Source of the DNA: Pseudomonas citronellolis
GTDB lineage: Bacteria; Pseudomonadota; Gammaproteobacteria; Pseudomonadales; Pseudomonadaceae
Length of the DNA stretch: 43,352 bases
Direction of reading: 5' to 3'
NCBI RefSeq assembly: GCF_029335315.1
Contig: NZ_JARJLT010000276.1
Span: forward strand, 1-43,352
Position 1 is the stretch's first letter. Every line of letters starts with the position of its first letter. Made by a program: the position numbers and the translations under genes. Below the pieces are notes generated by a model. It was not told the DNA's origin. It saw nothing but the letters and a program-made list of their open reading frames with translations, and ran no database searches. Of this stretch, positions 32,332 through 43,347 are shown piece after piece.

Positions 32332-32640
32332 TCAGCCCTTCTCCGCCTTCGCGCGAGCCGCGCGGCGCTTGCGCACTTCCTTGGGGTCGGCGATCAACGG
32401 CCGGTAGACCTCGACCCGCTCGCCCTCCTCCAGCACCCGGGAATCCGGGTCGACCACCGCCTTGCCGAAAATCCCCAGCGGGCTGTTCGGCACATCCAGC
32501 TCGGGAAATTGCGCGGCGATGCCGGAGAGCGCCACCGCCTCGCGCACGCAGGTGCCGTAGGGCACGCTCAGGCGCAGCAGGCGCTGCCGCTCGGGCAGCG
32601 CGCAGACCACCTCGATGGCAATGCTGCGCGTCTCAGCCAT
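32332..32640 (-). CDS. rnfH: RnfH family ubiquitin-like protein
   Basis: A 102-residue protein of the RnfH/UPF0125 family with a beta-grasp (ubiquitin-like) fold: IEVVCALPERQRLLRLSVPYGTCVREAVALSGI near the start and LGIFGKAVVDPDSRVLEEGERVEVYRPL in the centre. The tail is basic (EVRKRRAARAKAEKG). The family is usually found beside ratA, as here, and its role is unknown. Its ATG overlaps the end of ratA by 8 nt, so the two are translationally coupled. Confidence 0.92.
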   Translation of the reverse strand: MAETRSIAIEVVCALPERQRLLRLSVPYGTCVREAVALSGIAAQFPELDVPNSPLGIFGKAVVDPDSRVLEEGERVEVYRPLIADPKEVRKRRAARAKAEKG

Positions 32641-33067
32641 GCAGCTGCTTGGCGCGCTGGCAGAAGGCGTCGACCATGGTATTGGCGGCCTGGGTGAACA
32701 GCGGACCGAGGGTCGCCTTGACCAGGGCGCCGGCGTAGTCGAAGGTCAGGTCGAGGGTGATCTTGCAGGCCTTGTCGCCGAGGGCCTTGAAGGTCCACAC
32801 GCCATGCAGCTCGGAGAACGGCCCCTCCTCCAGGTTCATCTCGATGCTCTGCCCGGGCACCAGCACGTTGCGCGTGGTGAAGCGCTGCGACAGGCTGCCC
32901 TTGGCCACGCCAAGCTCGGCGCGCATCGCCGTCTCGCTCTCCTCCAGCACCTTGCTCGTCGAGCACCAGGGGAGGAACTCCGGATAGCGCGCCACATCGT
33001 TGACCAGGTCGTACAGCGCCTTCGCGGGGTAAGGCAGCAGGGCCGAACGCTGGATATGCGTGCTCAT
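32633..33067 (-). CDS. ratA: RatA-type START-domain protein (coenzyme Q-binding/ribosome association)
   Basis: A 144-residue protein that is nearly all one START/polyketide-cyclase domain: SALLPYPAKALYDLVNDVARYPEFLPWC and FTTRNVLVPGQSIEMNLEEGPFSELHGVW. In E. coli RatA was reported to block 70S formation; its yeast and human relatives (Coq10) bind ubiquinone, so the toxin label is uncertain. I begin at ATG 33067 (MSTHIQRSALLPY), preceded by GAAGCGAGACCCTTATGAGC; an upstream extension to 33136 is not supported. It is divergent from smpB, the usual ratA-smpB arrangement. Confidence 0.93.
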   Translation of the reverse strand: MSTHIQRSALLPYPAKALYDLVNDVARYPEFLPWCSTSKVLEESETAMRAELGVAKGSLSQRFTTRNVLVPGQSIEMNLEEGPFSELHGVWTFKALGDKACKITLDLTFDYAGALVKATLGPLFTQAANTMVDAFCQRAKQLHG

Positions 33068-33239
33068 AAGGGTCTCGCTTCTGCAGTGGCGGACGCCGGC
33101 GGGCCGGCTTCCATCGGTACGAAAAACAGCGCGCATTCTCCGAGATTAGCCACCCACCCTCAAGCGCGCATCCCGCCGCACCCCGAATTGACCGCCGCCG
33201 ATGGCGGCGCGGCGAGCGACTCCCTATAATGCGCGGCCT

Positions 33240-33719
33240 ATGGCTAAACAGAAGAAACACCCTCAGGGGACCATCGCGCAGAACAAGAAGGCTCTGCACG
33301 ACTACTTCATCGAGCAACGCTTCGAGGCGGGCATCGCCCTCGCCGGCTGGGAGGTCAAGAGCCTGCGCGCGGGCAAGGCCCAGCTGGTGGACAGCTACGT
33401 GCTGCTCAAGGACGGCGAGGCCTGGCTGCTGGGCAGTCACATCACCCCGCTGACCACCGCCAGCACCCACGTCATCGCCGACCCGGTGCGCACGCGCAAG
33501 CTGCTGCTGCACAAGCGCGAGCTGGGCAAGCTGTTCGGCGCGGTGCAGCAGAAGGGCTACGCCTGCGTGGCGCTGTCGATGTACTGGAAGAAGCACCTGA
33601 TCAAGTGCGAGATCGCCTTGGCCAAGGGCAAGAAAGAGTACGACAAGCGCGACACCGAGAAGGAACGCGATTCCGATCGCGAGATCCAGCGCGCCATTCG
33701 GCACGGCAAGGACGACTGA
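33240..33719 (+). CDS. smpB: SsrA-binding protein SmpB
   Basis: A 159-residue partner of tmRNA in trans-translation, which rescues stalled ribosomes. Signatures are [35 protein letters not shown] (11-45) and [26 protein letters not shown]. The basic C-terminal tail ([22 protein letters not shown]) enters the decoding centre. The ATG at 33240 lies 8 nt after the TATAAT of CCTATAATGCGCGG, so the promoter is very close and the leader would be short or absent. The tmRNA gene itself is not in the window. Confidence 0.98.
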   Translation: MAKQKKHPQGTIAQNKKALHDYFIEQRFEAGIALAGWEVKSLRAGKAQLVDSYVLLKDGEAWLLGSHITPLTTASTHVIADPVRTRKLLLHKRELGKLFGAVQQKGYACVALSMYWKKHLIKCEIALAKGKKEYDKRDTEKERDSDREIQRAIRHGKDD

Positions 33720-33733
33720 CCCAGCCGCTTTGC

Positions 33734-33759
33734 GCAGGAGCGAGCCAGCTCGCTCCTGC
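33734..33759. repeat. REP-like palindrome between smpB and lldR
   Basis: GCAGGAGCGAGC, CA, GCTCGCTCCTGC is a perfect 12-bp inverted repeat of the GGAGCGAGC type common between convergent Pseudomonas genes. It fills the 49-bp gap between the smpB and lldR stop codons and may act as a shared 3' end structure. There is no T-tract. Confidence 0.8.
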
Positions 33760-33768
33760 CGGTTCGAT

Positions 33769-34533
33769 TCAGACGCCCAGGCGGCGCTGCGCGCGCTGCA
33801 GGCGGCGTACTTCGTCCTGCGATTCTTCCAGCACTTCCTGCACGTAGGAAATGTGCCGGTGCGAGATATCCCGCGCCTCCTCGGCCTTGCCCTGCATGAT
33901 CGCGTCGTACAGCTCGCGGTGCTGGCGCATCAGCTGCTCGCGGGTTTCCGCGCGCTGGGCGTACATGCCGCCGATGTTGGTCACCACGTTGTGCTTGAGC
34001 AGGTCGAACAGGCCGCGAATGGTATGCAGCAGCACCGTGTTGTGGCTCGCCTCGGCGATGGCCAGGTGGAAGCTCGCGTCCGCCGCCCCCTCCTCTTCGC
34101 TGACCTTGTCGTTGCGCTGGTAGCAGTCCTGCAGCGTCTCGAAGGCGCTGGTCAGGCGCTGATGGTCCACCTCGGTGGCGCGCAGCGCGGCGTAATAGGC
34201 GCATGAGCCTTCCAGGGTGTGGCGGAACTCCAGCAGGTCGCGCTGCGCCTCCGGGTTGCTCTCCAGCAGGTGCAGCAGCGGGTCGCTGAATGTCGAGCCC
34301 AGCGCCTCGGCCACATAGTTGCCGCCACCCTGGCGGCTGATCAGCAGCCCCTTGGCCACCAGCTTCTGGATCGCCTCGCGCAGCGACGGCCGCGATACCC
34401 CGAACTGCTCGGCGAGCACGCGCTCGGCAGGCAGGCGTTCGCCGGCCTTGAGCGTGCCTTCGAGGATCATCGCCTCTAGGCGCTCGACAATGTCGTCCGA
34501 CAAGCGGCGCTGCCGCACCTGACTGAAAGCCAT
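33769..34533 (-). CDS. lldR: Lactate-responsive GntR/FadR family repressor LldR
   Basis: A 254-residue regulator. The GntR winged helix is at about 10-75 (LEGTLKAGERLPAERVLAEQFGVSRPSLREAIQKLVAKGLL), and a C-terminal FCD effector domain follows with HLAIAEASHNTVLLHTIRGLFDLL and HRELYDAIMQGKAEEARDISHRHI, where the metal/ligand histidines lie. In Pseudomonas LldR represses lldPDE, and lactate relieves this. I use the ATG at 34533 (MAFSQVRQRRLSDDIV) because GAGGTTGGAAAG precedes it; longer frames upstream lack conservation. It is divergent from lldP, and the operator is in the gap. Confidence 0.95.
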   Translation of the reverse strand: MAFSQVRQRRLSDDIVERLEAMILEGTLKAGERLPAERVLAEQFGVSRPSLREAIQKLVAKGLLISRQGGGNYVAEALGSTFSDPLLHLLESNPEAQRDLLEFRHTLEGSCAYYAALRATEVDHQRLTSAFETLQDCYQRNDKVSEEEGAADASFHLAIAEASHNTVLLHTIRGLFDLLKHNVVTNIGGMYAQRAETREQLMRQHRELYDAIMQGKAEEARDISHRHISYVQEVLEESQDEVRRLQRAQRRLGV

Positions 34534-34850
34534 TCTTTCCAACCTCATTCGCCGCGCCATCGCGGGGCCATTGCGCAAGGGCGCGCAGCCTACCCAGCGA
34601 CGGGGCCGGCAACAAGCCCATCCAGCGGCGGGCGCGCGTTGTCCGACAAAAGTTGTAGCACCGCAAATTGACAGGCTACAGGCCATGCTTTTACCCTGAG
34701 CACTCGCTTTTGTAAATTGGTCTTACCAATTTTTCAGAGGTAACGCCGAGACGTTCATCCGCCCGACGCCACTGCCCTTCCGGAGTGGGCGGCCAACTCC
34801 ACGACACGGCGCAAGACTCCAATCAAAAAACAATTAGGAGCCACAAGAGC
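34534..34850. promoter_or_regulatory. lldR-lldP divergent control region
   Basis: 317 bp. It holds a perfect -35 TTGACA at 34668-34673 facing lldP with a weaker -10 (TACCCT at 34692-34697), an LldR-type operator at 34714-34732, and then a leader of about 115 nt ending in the AGGAG ribosome-binding site. The operator placed after the -10 would block lldP initiation or elongation. I found no convincing -10 for lldR. Confidence 0.65.
34714..34732. promoter_or_regulatory. LldR operator
   Basis: AAATTGGTCTTACCAATTT is a near-perfect 19-bp palindrome with the TGGTCTNACCA-like core (TTGGT-NNN-ACCAA) used by the FadR/PdhR/LldR subfamily. It sits between divergent lldR and lldP, just beside a lldR-family gene. 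Confidence 0.88.
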
Positions 34851-36527
34851 ATGCAAACCTGGCAGCAGATCTACACCCCGCTCGGCAGCCTCGGCCTGTC
34901 GGCGCTGGTCGCCGTGATCCCGATCGTATTCTTCTTCCTCGCCCTCGCCGTGTTCCGCCTCAAAGGCCACGTCGCCGGCACCATCACCCTGATCCTGTCC
35001 ATCATCGTCGCCATCGCCGCCTACGGCATGCCGGTCGGCAAGGCCCTGGGCGCCGCCTTCTACGGCTTCCTCTACGGCCTCTGGCCGATCGCCTGGATCA
35101 TCATCGCGGCGGTGTTCCTGTACAAGCTGACGGTGAAGAGCGGGCAGTTCGAGATCATCCGCAGCTCGGTGCTCTCGATCACCTCCGACCAGCGCCTGCA
35201 GGTGCTGCTGATCGGCTTCTCGTTCGGCGCCTTCCTCGAGGGCGCGGCCGGCTTCGGCGCACCGGTGGCGATCACCGCCGCCCTGCTCGTCGGCCTGGGC
35301 TTCAACCCGCTGTACGCCGCGGGCCTGTGCCTGATCGCCAACACTGCGCCGGTGGCCTTCGGCGCCCTGGGCATCCCGATCATCGTCGCCGGCCAGGTCT
35401 CGGGCATCGACGCCTTCAAGATCGGCGCCATGGCCGGCCGCCAGCTGCCGCTGCTGTCGTTGCTGGTACCGTTCTGGCTGGTGTTCATGATGGACGGCGT
35501 GAAAGGCGTGAAGGAAACCTGGCCGGCCGCCCTGGTCGCCGGCGGCAGCTTCGCCGTCAGCCAGTACTTCACTTCCAACTTCATCGGCCCGGAACTGCCG
35601 GACATCACCTCCGCGCTGATCAGCCTGGTGTGCCTGACCCTGTTCCTCAAGGTCTGGCAGCCGGCCAACGCCACCGAAGTGCTCGGCGTCTCCGGCGGTG
35701 CAGCCGTCGCTGGCGGCGGCAGCGCGCCGCGTGCCGAACCCTCGCCGTACAGCGCCGGCGAGATCATCAAGGCCTGGTCGCCGTTCCTGGTGCTCACCGT
35801 GCTGGTCACCATCTGGACCCTGAAACCGTTCAAGGCCATGTTCCTGCCCGGCGGCGCGCTCTATAGCCTGGTGTTCAACTTCCCGATCCCCGGCCTCGAC
35901 CAACTGGTGTTCAAGGGCCCGCCGATCGCCGCGGCCGCCACCGCCCTGCCGGCCGTGTTCAAGTTCGACCCGCTAGCCGCCACCGGCACCGCGATCCTGA
36001 TCTCCGCGATCATCTCGATGGTCATCCTGCGCATCACCGCGAAAACTGGTCTGACCACTTTCAAGGAAACCCTGATCGAGCTGAAGTGGCCGGTGCTGTC
36101 CATCGGCATGGTGCTGGCGTTCGCCTTCGTCACCAACTTCTCCGGCATGTCCACCACCCTGGCGCTGGTGCTCGCCGGCACCGGCGCGGCCTTCCCGTTC
36201 TTCTCGCCGTTCCTCGGCTGGCTGGGCGTGTTCCTGACCGGTTCGGACACCTCCTCCAACGCGCTGTTCGGCGCCCTGCAGGGCACCACCGCGCACCAGA
36301 TCGGGGTCAACGACACCCTGCTGGTGGCCGCCAACACCACCGGCGGCGTGACCGGCAAGATGATCTCGCCGCAATCCATCGCCGTGGCCTGCGCCGCCAC
36401 CGGCATGGTCGGCAAGGAATCCGACCTGTTCCGCTTCACCCTGAAGCACAGCCTGCTGTTCGCCGCGGTGATCGGTGTGATCACCCTGCTGCAGGCCTAT
36501 GTCTTCACCGGCATGCTCGTTCACTAA
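34851..36527 (+). CDS. lldP: L-lactate permease
   Basis: A 558-residue multi-pass inner-membrane proton symporter of the LctP family that imports L- and D-lactate (and glycolate in E. coli). About 12-14 hydrophobic segments are present. Family signatures are [22 protein letters not shown] (near 125-145), [33 protein letters not shown] and [20 protein letters not shown]. The ATG at 34851 has AGGAG 10 nt upstream; the in-frame ATG at 34785 has no such site. It is the first gene of lldPDE, and a GC hairpin separates it from lldD. Confidence 0.97.
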   Translation: MQTWQQIYTPLGSLGLSALVAVIPIVFFFLALAVFRLKGHVAGTITLILSIIVAIAAYGMPVGKALGAAFYGFLYGLWPIAWIIIAAVFLYKLTVKSGQFEIIRSSVLSITSDQRLQVLLIGFSFGAFLEGAAGFGAPVAITAALLVGLGFNPLYAAGLCLIANTAPVAFGALGIPIIVAGQVSGIDAFKIGAMAGRQLPLLSLLVPFWLVFMMDGVKGVKETWPAALVAGGSFAVSQYFTSNFIGPELPDITSALISLVCLTLFLKVWQPANATEVLGVSGGAAVAGGGSAPRAEPSPYSAGEIIKAWSPFLVLTVLVTIWTLKPFKAMFLPGGALYSLVFNFPIPGLDQLVFKGPPIAAAATALPAVFKFDPLAATGTAILISAIISMVILRITAKTGLTTFKETLIELKWPVLSIGMVLAFAFVTNFSGMSTTLALVLAGTGAAFPFFSPFLGWLGVFLTGSDTSSNALFGALQGTTAHQIGVNDTLLVAANTTGGVTGKMISPQSIAVACAATGMVGKESDLFRFTLKHSLLFAAVIGVITLLQAYVFTGMLVH

Positions 36528-36536
36528 GCTGTACCT

Positions 36537-36567
36537 GCCGGGCTCCCGCTGCGTAGCGGGGCCCGGC
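36537..36567 (+). other. lldP-lldD intercistronic hairpin
   Basis: GCCGGGCTCCCGCT, GCGT, AGCGGGGCCCGGC forms a near-perfect stem 10 nt after the lldP stop. With no T-tract it is more likely an mRNA stabiliser or partial stop than a true terminator. lldD starts at 36601. Confidence 0.6.
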
Positions 36568-36600
36568 CCTCACCGTCCACCCCAACCGGTGCCCTGCCAG

Positions 36601-37746
36601 ATGATCATTTCCGCCTCCACCGACTACCGCGCCGCGGCCCAACGCAAGATTCCGCCCTTCCTGTTCCACTACGCAGATGGCGGCGCCTACGCCGAGCACA
36701 CCCTGCGCCGCAACGTGGCGGACCTGTCGGACATCGCCCTGCGCCAGCGCGTGCTGAAGAACATGTCCGAGCTGAGCCTGGAAACCCGGCTGTTCAACGA
36801 GACCCTGGCGATGCCAGTGGCCCTCGCCCCGGTCGGCCTGACCGGCATGTACGCCCGCCGTGGAGAAGTACAGGCGGCGCGCGCGGCGGCGTCGAAGGGC
36901 GTGCCCTTCACCCTGTCGACCGTCTCGGTATGCCCGATCGAGGAAGTGGCGCCGGCCATCGACCGGCCCATGTGGTTCCAGCTCTACGTGCTGAAGGACC
37001 GCGGCTTCATGAAGAACGCCCTGGAGCGCGCCAAGGCCGCCGGGGTCACCACCCTGGTGTTCACCGTGGACATGCCGGTGCCCGGCGCCCGCTACCGCGA
37101 CGCGCACTCCGGCATGAGCGGCCCGAACGCCCCCATGCGCCGCATGTGGCAGGCCATGACCCATCCGCAGTGGGCCCTGGACGTGGGCCTGCTCGGCCGC
37201 CCGCACGACCTCGGCAACATCTCCAGGTACCGTGGCAACCCCACCGGCCTGGCCGACTACATCGGCTGGCTGGGCGCCAACTTCGACCCATCGATCTCCT
37301 GGAAGGACCTGGAATGGATCCGCGACTTCTGGGACGGCCCGATGGTGATCAAGGGCATCCTCGACCCGGAAGACGCCAGGGACGCGGTGAAATTCGGCGC
37401 CGACGGCATCGTCGTCTCCAACCACGGCGGCCGCCAGCTCGACGGCGTACTCTCCAGCGCCCGCGCCCTGCCGGCCATCGCCGACGCGGTGAAGGGCGAG
37501 CTGACCATCCTCGCCGACTCCGGCATCCGCAACGGCCTCGACGTGGTGCGCATGATCGCCCTCGGCGCCGACAGCGTGCTGCTCGGCCGCGCCTTCCTCT
37601 ACGCCCTGGCGGTGGACGGCGAAGCCGGCGTGCGCAACCTGCTGGAGCTGATCGAGAAGGAAATGCGCGTGGCCATGGTGCTGACCGGCGCCAAGACCAT
37701 CGGCGAGATCAGCCGCGATTCGCTGGTCCGCGAACTGGGCGCCTGA
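36601..37746 (+). CDS. lldD: L-lactate dehydrogenase (FMN, quinone-dependent)
   Basis: A 381-residue FMN-dependent alpha-hydroxy acid oxidase-type enzyme that oxidises L-lactate to pyruvate at the inner membrane. Family motifs are [22 protein letters not shown] (17-38), [19 protein letters not shown] and [14 protein letters not shown]. The catalytic histidine is H275 in [17 protein letters not shown], and [19 protein letters not shown] binds the FMN phosphate. The ATG at 36601 begins [14 protein letters not shown], the family N-terminus. It lies 73 nt after lldP, and the length equals that of the E. coli enzyme. Confidence 0.98.
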   Translation: MIISASTDYRAAAQRKIPPFLFHYADGGAYAEHTLRRNVADLSDIALRQRVLKNMSELSLETRLFNETLAMPVALAPVGLTGMYARRGEVQAARAAASKGVPFTLSTVSVCPIEEVAPAIDRPMWFQLYVLKDRGFMKNALERAKAAGVTTLVFTVDMPVPGARYRDAHSGMSGPNAPMRRMWQAMTHPQWALDVGLLGRPHDLGNISRYRGNPTGLADYIGWLGANFDPSISWKDLEWIRDFWDGPMVIKGILDPEDARDAVKFGADGIVVSNHGGRQLDGVLSSARALPAIADAVKGELTILADSGIRNGLDVVRMIALGADSVLLGRAFLYALAVDGEAGVRNLLELIEKEMRVAMVLTGAKTIGEISRDSLVRELGA

Positions 37747-37754
37747 AGCCCCCC

Positions 37755-37816
37755 AGCTTGCTCGCGAACCTGCCCAACTCCGAGCCCACCGGGTTCGCGA
37801 GCAAGCTCGCTCCTAC
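37755..37816. repeat. REP element between lldD and lldE
   Basis: AGCTTGCTCGCGAACC and GGTTCGCGAGCAAGCT are perfect 16-bp inverted arms around a 21-nt loop, followed by CGCTCCTAC. This is the classic Pseudomonas REP motif (GTAGGAGCGAGCTTGCTCGCGAA read in reverse). It interrupts the lactate operon and may reduce expression of the third gene. Confidence 0.85.
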
Positions 37817-37904
37817 AAAAGAACGTGCCCGCGCGCGTTCGAACCAAAAGAACACCGATGGGCCGTCCAGCGGTCCACGCTCACCGATGATGACCGGAGC
37901 CGCC

Positions 37905-40718
<2,814 letters not shown>

Positions 40719-40736
40719 ACCCGCGGATCAGCCCCG

Positions 40737-40835
40737 CGTAGGGCGGATAACCGTTCGCGGTTATCCGCCGCTGCCCCGGCACATCACGGCCCGGGCACGA
40801 TGGCGGATAACGCCGTAGGCGTTATTCGCCCTACG
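40737..40835. repeat. 98-bp-family palindromic repeat, copy 2 (99 bp)
   Basis: The ends CGTAGGGCGGATAAC and GTTATTCGCCCTACG match copy 1 at 30963-31060; inner stems ATAACCGTTCGCGGTTAT and ATAACGCCGTAGGCGTTAT are identical. The loop between the arms differs in sequence. It lies 18 nt after the lldE stop and ends 8 nt before the possible PmrA site, so it forms the 3' border of the lactate operon. Confidence 0.85.
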
Positions 40836-40842
40836 TGGCTGT

Positions 40843-40859
40843 CTTAACCGCGCGTTAAG
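40843..40859 (+). promoter_or_regulatory. Possible PmrA box upstream of pmrA
   Basis: CTTAACCGCGCGTTAAG has two TTAA cores exactly 11 bp apart, the spacing used by PmrA/QseB-type regulators (TTAA-N7-TTAA). It is also a palindrome. A TATCCT -10 candidate is at 40900-40905, without a good -35. This suggests autoregulation of pmrAB, but one site is weak evidence. Confidence 0.5.
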
Positions 40860-40946
40860 CGAGCGCTGCCAGCCTCTGCCGCGAAACCGCCGCTGCGGCT
40901 ATCCTGCTCGGAACGCTCGCGGCGCCCCCGCGAAAGAGGACGGAAC

Positions 40947-41618
40947 ATGCGAATCCTGCTGGCTGAAGACGACCCCCTGCTGGGCGACGGCATCCGCGCC
41001 GGGCTGGGCCTGGAAGGCGACACCGTGGACTGGGTCACCGACGGCGTGGCCGCCGACCAGGCCCTGGCCACCGACGAATTCGACCTGCTGGTGCTCGACC
41101 TCGGCCTGCCGCGCCGCGACGGCATGGAAGTGCTGCGCGGCCTGCGCAAGCGCGGCGACATGACCCCGGTGCTGATCCTCACCGCCCGCGACAAGGTGGC
41201 CGACCGCGTCGCCGGCCTCGACGCCGGCGCCGACGACTACCTGAGCAAGCCCTTCGACCTCGACGAACTGCTGGCCCGCGTGCGCGCCCTCACCCGCCGT
41301 CACACCGGCCGCGCCCAGCCGCTGCTGGAACATGGCGAGCTGCGCGTGGACCCGGCCACCCACCACGTCAGCCTGGCCGGCGAGCAGGTGGAACTGGCGC
41401 CGCGCGAATACGCGCTGCTGCGCCTGCTGCTGGAACAGCGCGGCAAGGTGCTTTCGCGCACGCGCCTGGTCGAGGCGCTGTATGGCTGGGACGGCGAGCT
41501 GGAAAGCAACGCCATCGAGGTCCACGTGCATCACCTGCGGCGCAAGCTCGGCAACGAGCTGATCCGCACCGTGCGCGGCATCGGCTACGGTATCGACCGA
41601 CCCAAGGACGGCGCTTGA
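40947..41618 (+). CDS. pmrA: Response regulator PmrA (OmpR family)
   Basis: A 223-residue response regulator. The receiver domain has acidic D8/D9, phosphoacceptor D51 (LVLDLGLPRRDG), T79 and K101 (YLSKPFDLDEL). The DNA-binding winged helix (about 125-217) contains LAPREYALLRLLLEQRGKVLSR and SNAIEVHVHHLRRKLG, then IRTVRGIGYGI. The sequence is very close to the P. aeruginosa PmrA I recall, which with PmrB turns on lipid A aminoarabinose genes and polymyxin resistance; QseB-like is the alternative name. The ATG follows AAAGAGGACGGAAC. The pmrB start overlaps its stop (TTGA), so the two are coupled. Confidence 0.92.
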   Translation: MRILLAEDDPLLGDGIRAGLGLEGDTVDWVTDGVAADQALATDEFDLLVLDLGLPRRDGMEVLRGLRKRGDMTPVLILTARDKVADRVAGLDAGADDYLSKPFDLDELLARVRALTRRHTGRAQPLLEHGELRVDPATHHVSLAGEQVELAPREYALLRLLLEQRGKVLSRTRLVEALYGWDGELESNAIEVHVHHLRRKLGNELIRTVRGIGYGIDRPKDGA

Positions 41619-43015
41619 GCGGCAACGGTCGCGCGCACCGCGCCGGTTCGCTGAGCCGGCGCCTGCTGCTGTTGCTGATCGGCGGCGTGACCCTGTGCTG
41701 GCTGCTGGCCGGCACCCTCACCTACCACCTGGCGCTGCGCCAGGTGAACCGCCTGTACGACGAGGACATGGTCGACTTCGGCGAGGCCGCGCTGCGCCTG
41801 GTCGACGTCGCCGACGACCACATCTCCCCCGGCGGCATGGGCGAGCTGATCGCCCGCAGCCGCAAGGCCATCGAGGGCCTGCCGCTGGTGCGCCGCGAAT
41901 CCGCCCTGGGCTACTCGCTGTGGTACACCGACCAGCGCCTGTTCGCCACCCCCGGCCTGCCGCCCGAAGCCGAGCAGCAGGGCCCCGGCTTCTCCGAGCT
42001 GGAACAGGCCGGCAACCACTGGCGCATCCTGCAACTGAGCACCAGCGACCAGCGCGCGCGCATCTGGATCGTCGAGAACCTCCACCACCGCAGCCACACC
42101 CTGCACCTGCTGCTGCTCAGCGCACTGTTCCCGCTGCTGCTGGCCCTGCCGTTGCTCGCCCTGCTGGTGTGGCTGGGGGTCAGCCGTGGCCTGGCGCCCT
42201 TGTACGGGCTGACCGCGCAACTGCACCAGCGCAGCGCGCGCAGCCTGCAGCCGCTGGCGCTGAACCGCGCGCCGGTGGAAGTGCACAGCCTGGTCAACGA
42301 ACTCAACCTGCTGCTGGAGCGCCTGGGCCAGGCGATGGAAGCCGAGCGCCGCCTGACCAGCGACGCCGCCCACGAAATCCGTACGCCGCTGGCCAGCCTG
42401 CGCACCCACGCCCAGGTGGCGCTGCGCTCCTCCGACCCGGCGGTGCACGCCCACGGCCTGCAGCAGGTCAGCCGCAGCGTCGAGCGCATCGGCACGCTGA
42501 TGGAGCAGATCCTCCTGCTGGCGCGCCTGGACAACGAAGAACTGCACGAGACCTTCGCCCGCGTCGACCTCGCCCAGCTCAGCGAGGAAACCATCGCCGA
42601 GCTGGCGCCCCAGGCCATCGACAAGCGCATCGAGCTGACCCTGGACAGCCAGGGCGGCGCGATCATGGGCGTGCCGGTGTGGCTGGGCATCATGCTCGGC
42701 AACCTGGTCGGCAACGCCCTGCGCTACACCCCCGAGGGCGGCCACGTGGAAGTGCGCCTGGCGACCGTCGACCAGCAGGTACAGCTGTGGGTGCTGGACT
42801 CCGGCCCCGGCGTCGTCGCCGCCGAGCAGGCGGCCATCTTCACCCGCTTTTACCGCAGCCCCAGCGTGGCCGCCGGCAGCGGTGGCAGCGGCCTGGGCCT
42901 GCCGATCGTCAAGCGCGTGGTGGAGATCCACCAGGGCCGCATCAGCCTGCACCCCGGCCTGGGCGGCGCAGGCCTTGGGGTACTGGTGGAGCTGCCGTCC
43001 GCGCAGAATTCCTGA
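41615..43015 (+). CDS. pmrB: Sensor histidine kinase PmrB (QseC-like)
   Basis: A 466-residue inner-membrane sensor kinase. The first transmembrane helix is about 17-37 (LLLLLIGGVTLCWLLAG), a periplasmic sensor region of about 125 residues follows, and a second helix at about 164-188 leads into a HAMP linker. The H-box is LTSDAAHEIRTPLASL with H253. N-, G1- and G2-boxes follow (LGNLVGNALRYTP, LDSGPGVV, GSGLGLPIV). The start is a TTG at 41615 overlapping the pmrA stop by 4 nt, with AAGGA seven bases upstream. I see no exact ExxE iron-binding motif in the periplasmic region. The ligand is therefore unproven; orthology rests mainly on its partner PmrA and general layout. Confidence 0.88.
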   Translation: MSGNGRAHRAGSLSRRLLLLLIGGVTLCWLLAGTLTYHLALRQVNRLYDEDMVDFGEAALRLVDVADDHISPGGMGELIARSRKAIEGLPLVRRESALGYSLWYTDQRLFATPGLPPEAEQQGPGFSELEQAGNHWRILQLSTSDQRARIWIVENLHHRSHTLHLLLLSALFPLLLALPLLALLVWLGVSRGLAPLYGLTAQLHQRSARSLQPLALNRAPVEVHSLVNELNLLLERLGQAMEAERRLTSDAAHEIRTPLASLRTHAQVALRSSDPAVHAHGLQQVSRSVERIGTLMEQILLLARLDNEELHETFARVDLAQLSEETIAELAPQAIDKRIELTLDSQGGAIMGVPVWLGIMLGNLVGNALRYTPEGGHVEVRLATVDQQVQLWVLDSGPGVVAAEQAAIFTRFYRSPSVAAGSGGSGLGLPIVKRVVEIHQGRISLHPGLGGAGLGVLVELPSAQNS

Positions 43016-43107
43016 ACCCCGGCGAGCCACGGGCGGTCCACCGTTCAGGCCCCGCTCGCCTGGCGAGACGCCGCCTGTGCCATGTTCAGCCTTACAGGTA
43101 TCGCACC

Positions 43108-43347
43108 ATGAAAACCGCCATTCTGTTCATCAGCGCCGCGCTGCTCGCGTCGCCGGTTTTCGCCGCCGACCGCTGCGACGACAACCTGCAGAAGATCGAC
43201 GAGAGCATGCAGAGCACCCACCGCAGCGACAGCGTTCAGGAGCAAGCCATGCGCCTGCAGGAAAAAGCCGCCCAGGCCCAGGAGCAAGGCAATACCAAGG
43301 CCTGCGTCGCCATGACCGAGAAGGCCCTGAAACTGCTGAAAAGCTAG
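43108..43347 (+). CDS. Small exported protein of unknown function
   Basis: A 79-residue protein with a clear signal peptide (MKTAILFISAALLASPVFAA, cleavage after about residue 19). The mature chain of about 60 residues is highly charged and predicted helical (DESMQSTHRSDSVQEQAMRL, QEKAAQAQEQGNTKA) with two cysteines, in RCDD and KACVA, that could form a disulfide closing a helical hairpin. I do not recognise it. It is 92 nt downstream of pmrB on the same strand with only a weak AGG ribosome-binding site. It may belong to the PmrA regulon or be independent; the window ends right after its stop. Confidence 0.72.
   Translation: MKTAILFISAALLASPVFAADRCDDNLQKIDESMQSTHRSDSVQEQAMRLQEKAAQAQEQGNTKACVAMTEKALKLLKS

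Noticed and set aside
34534-34686. N-terminal extension of LldR of 51 residues
   Set aside because: The extension is Cys/Arg/Trp-rich, unlike any GntR protein, and covers the promoter region. The ATG at 34533 has a ribosome-binding site.
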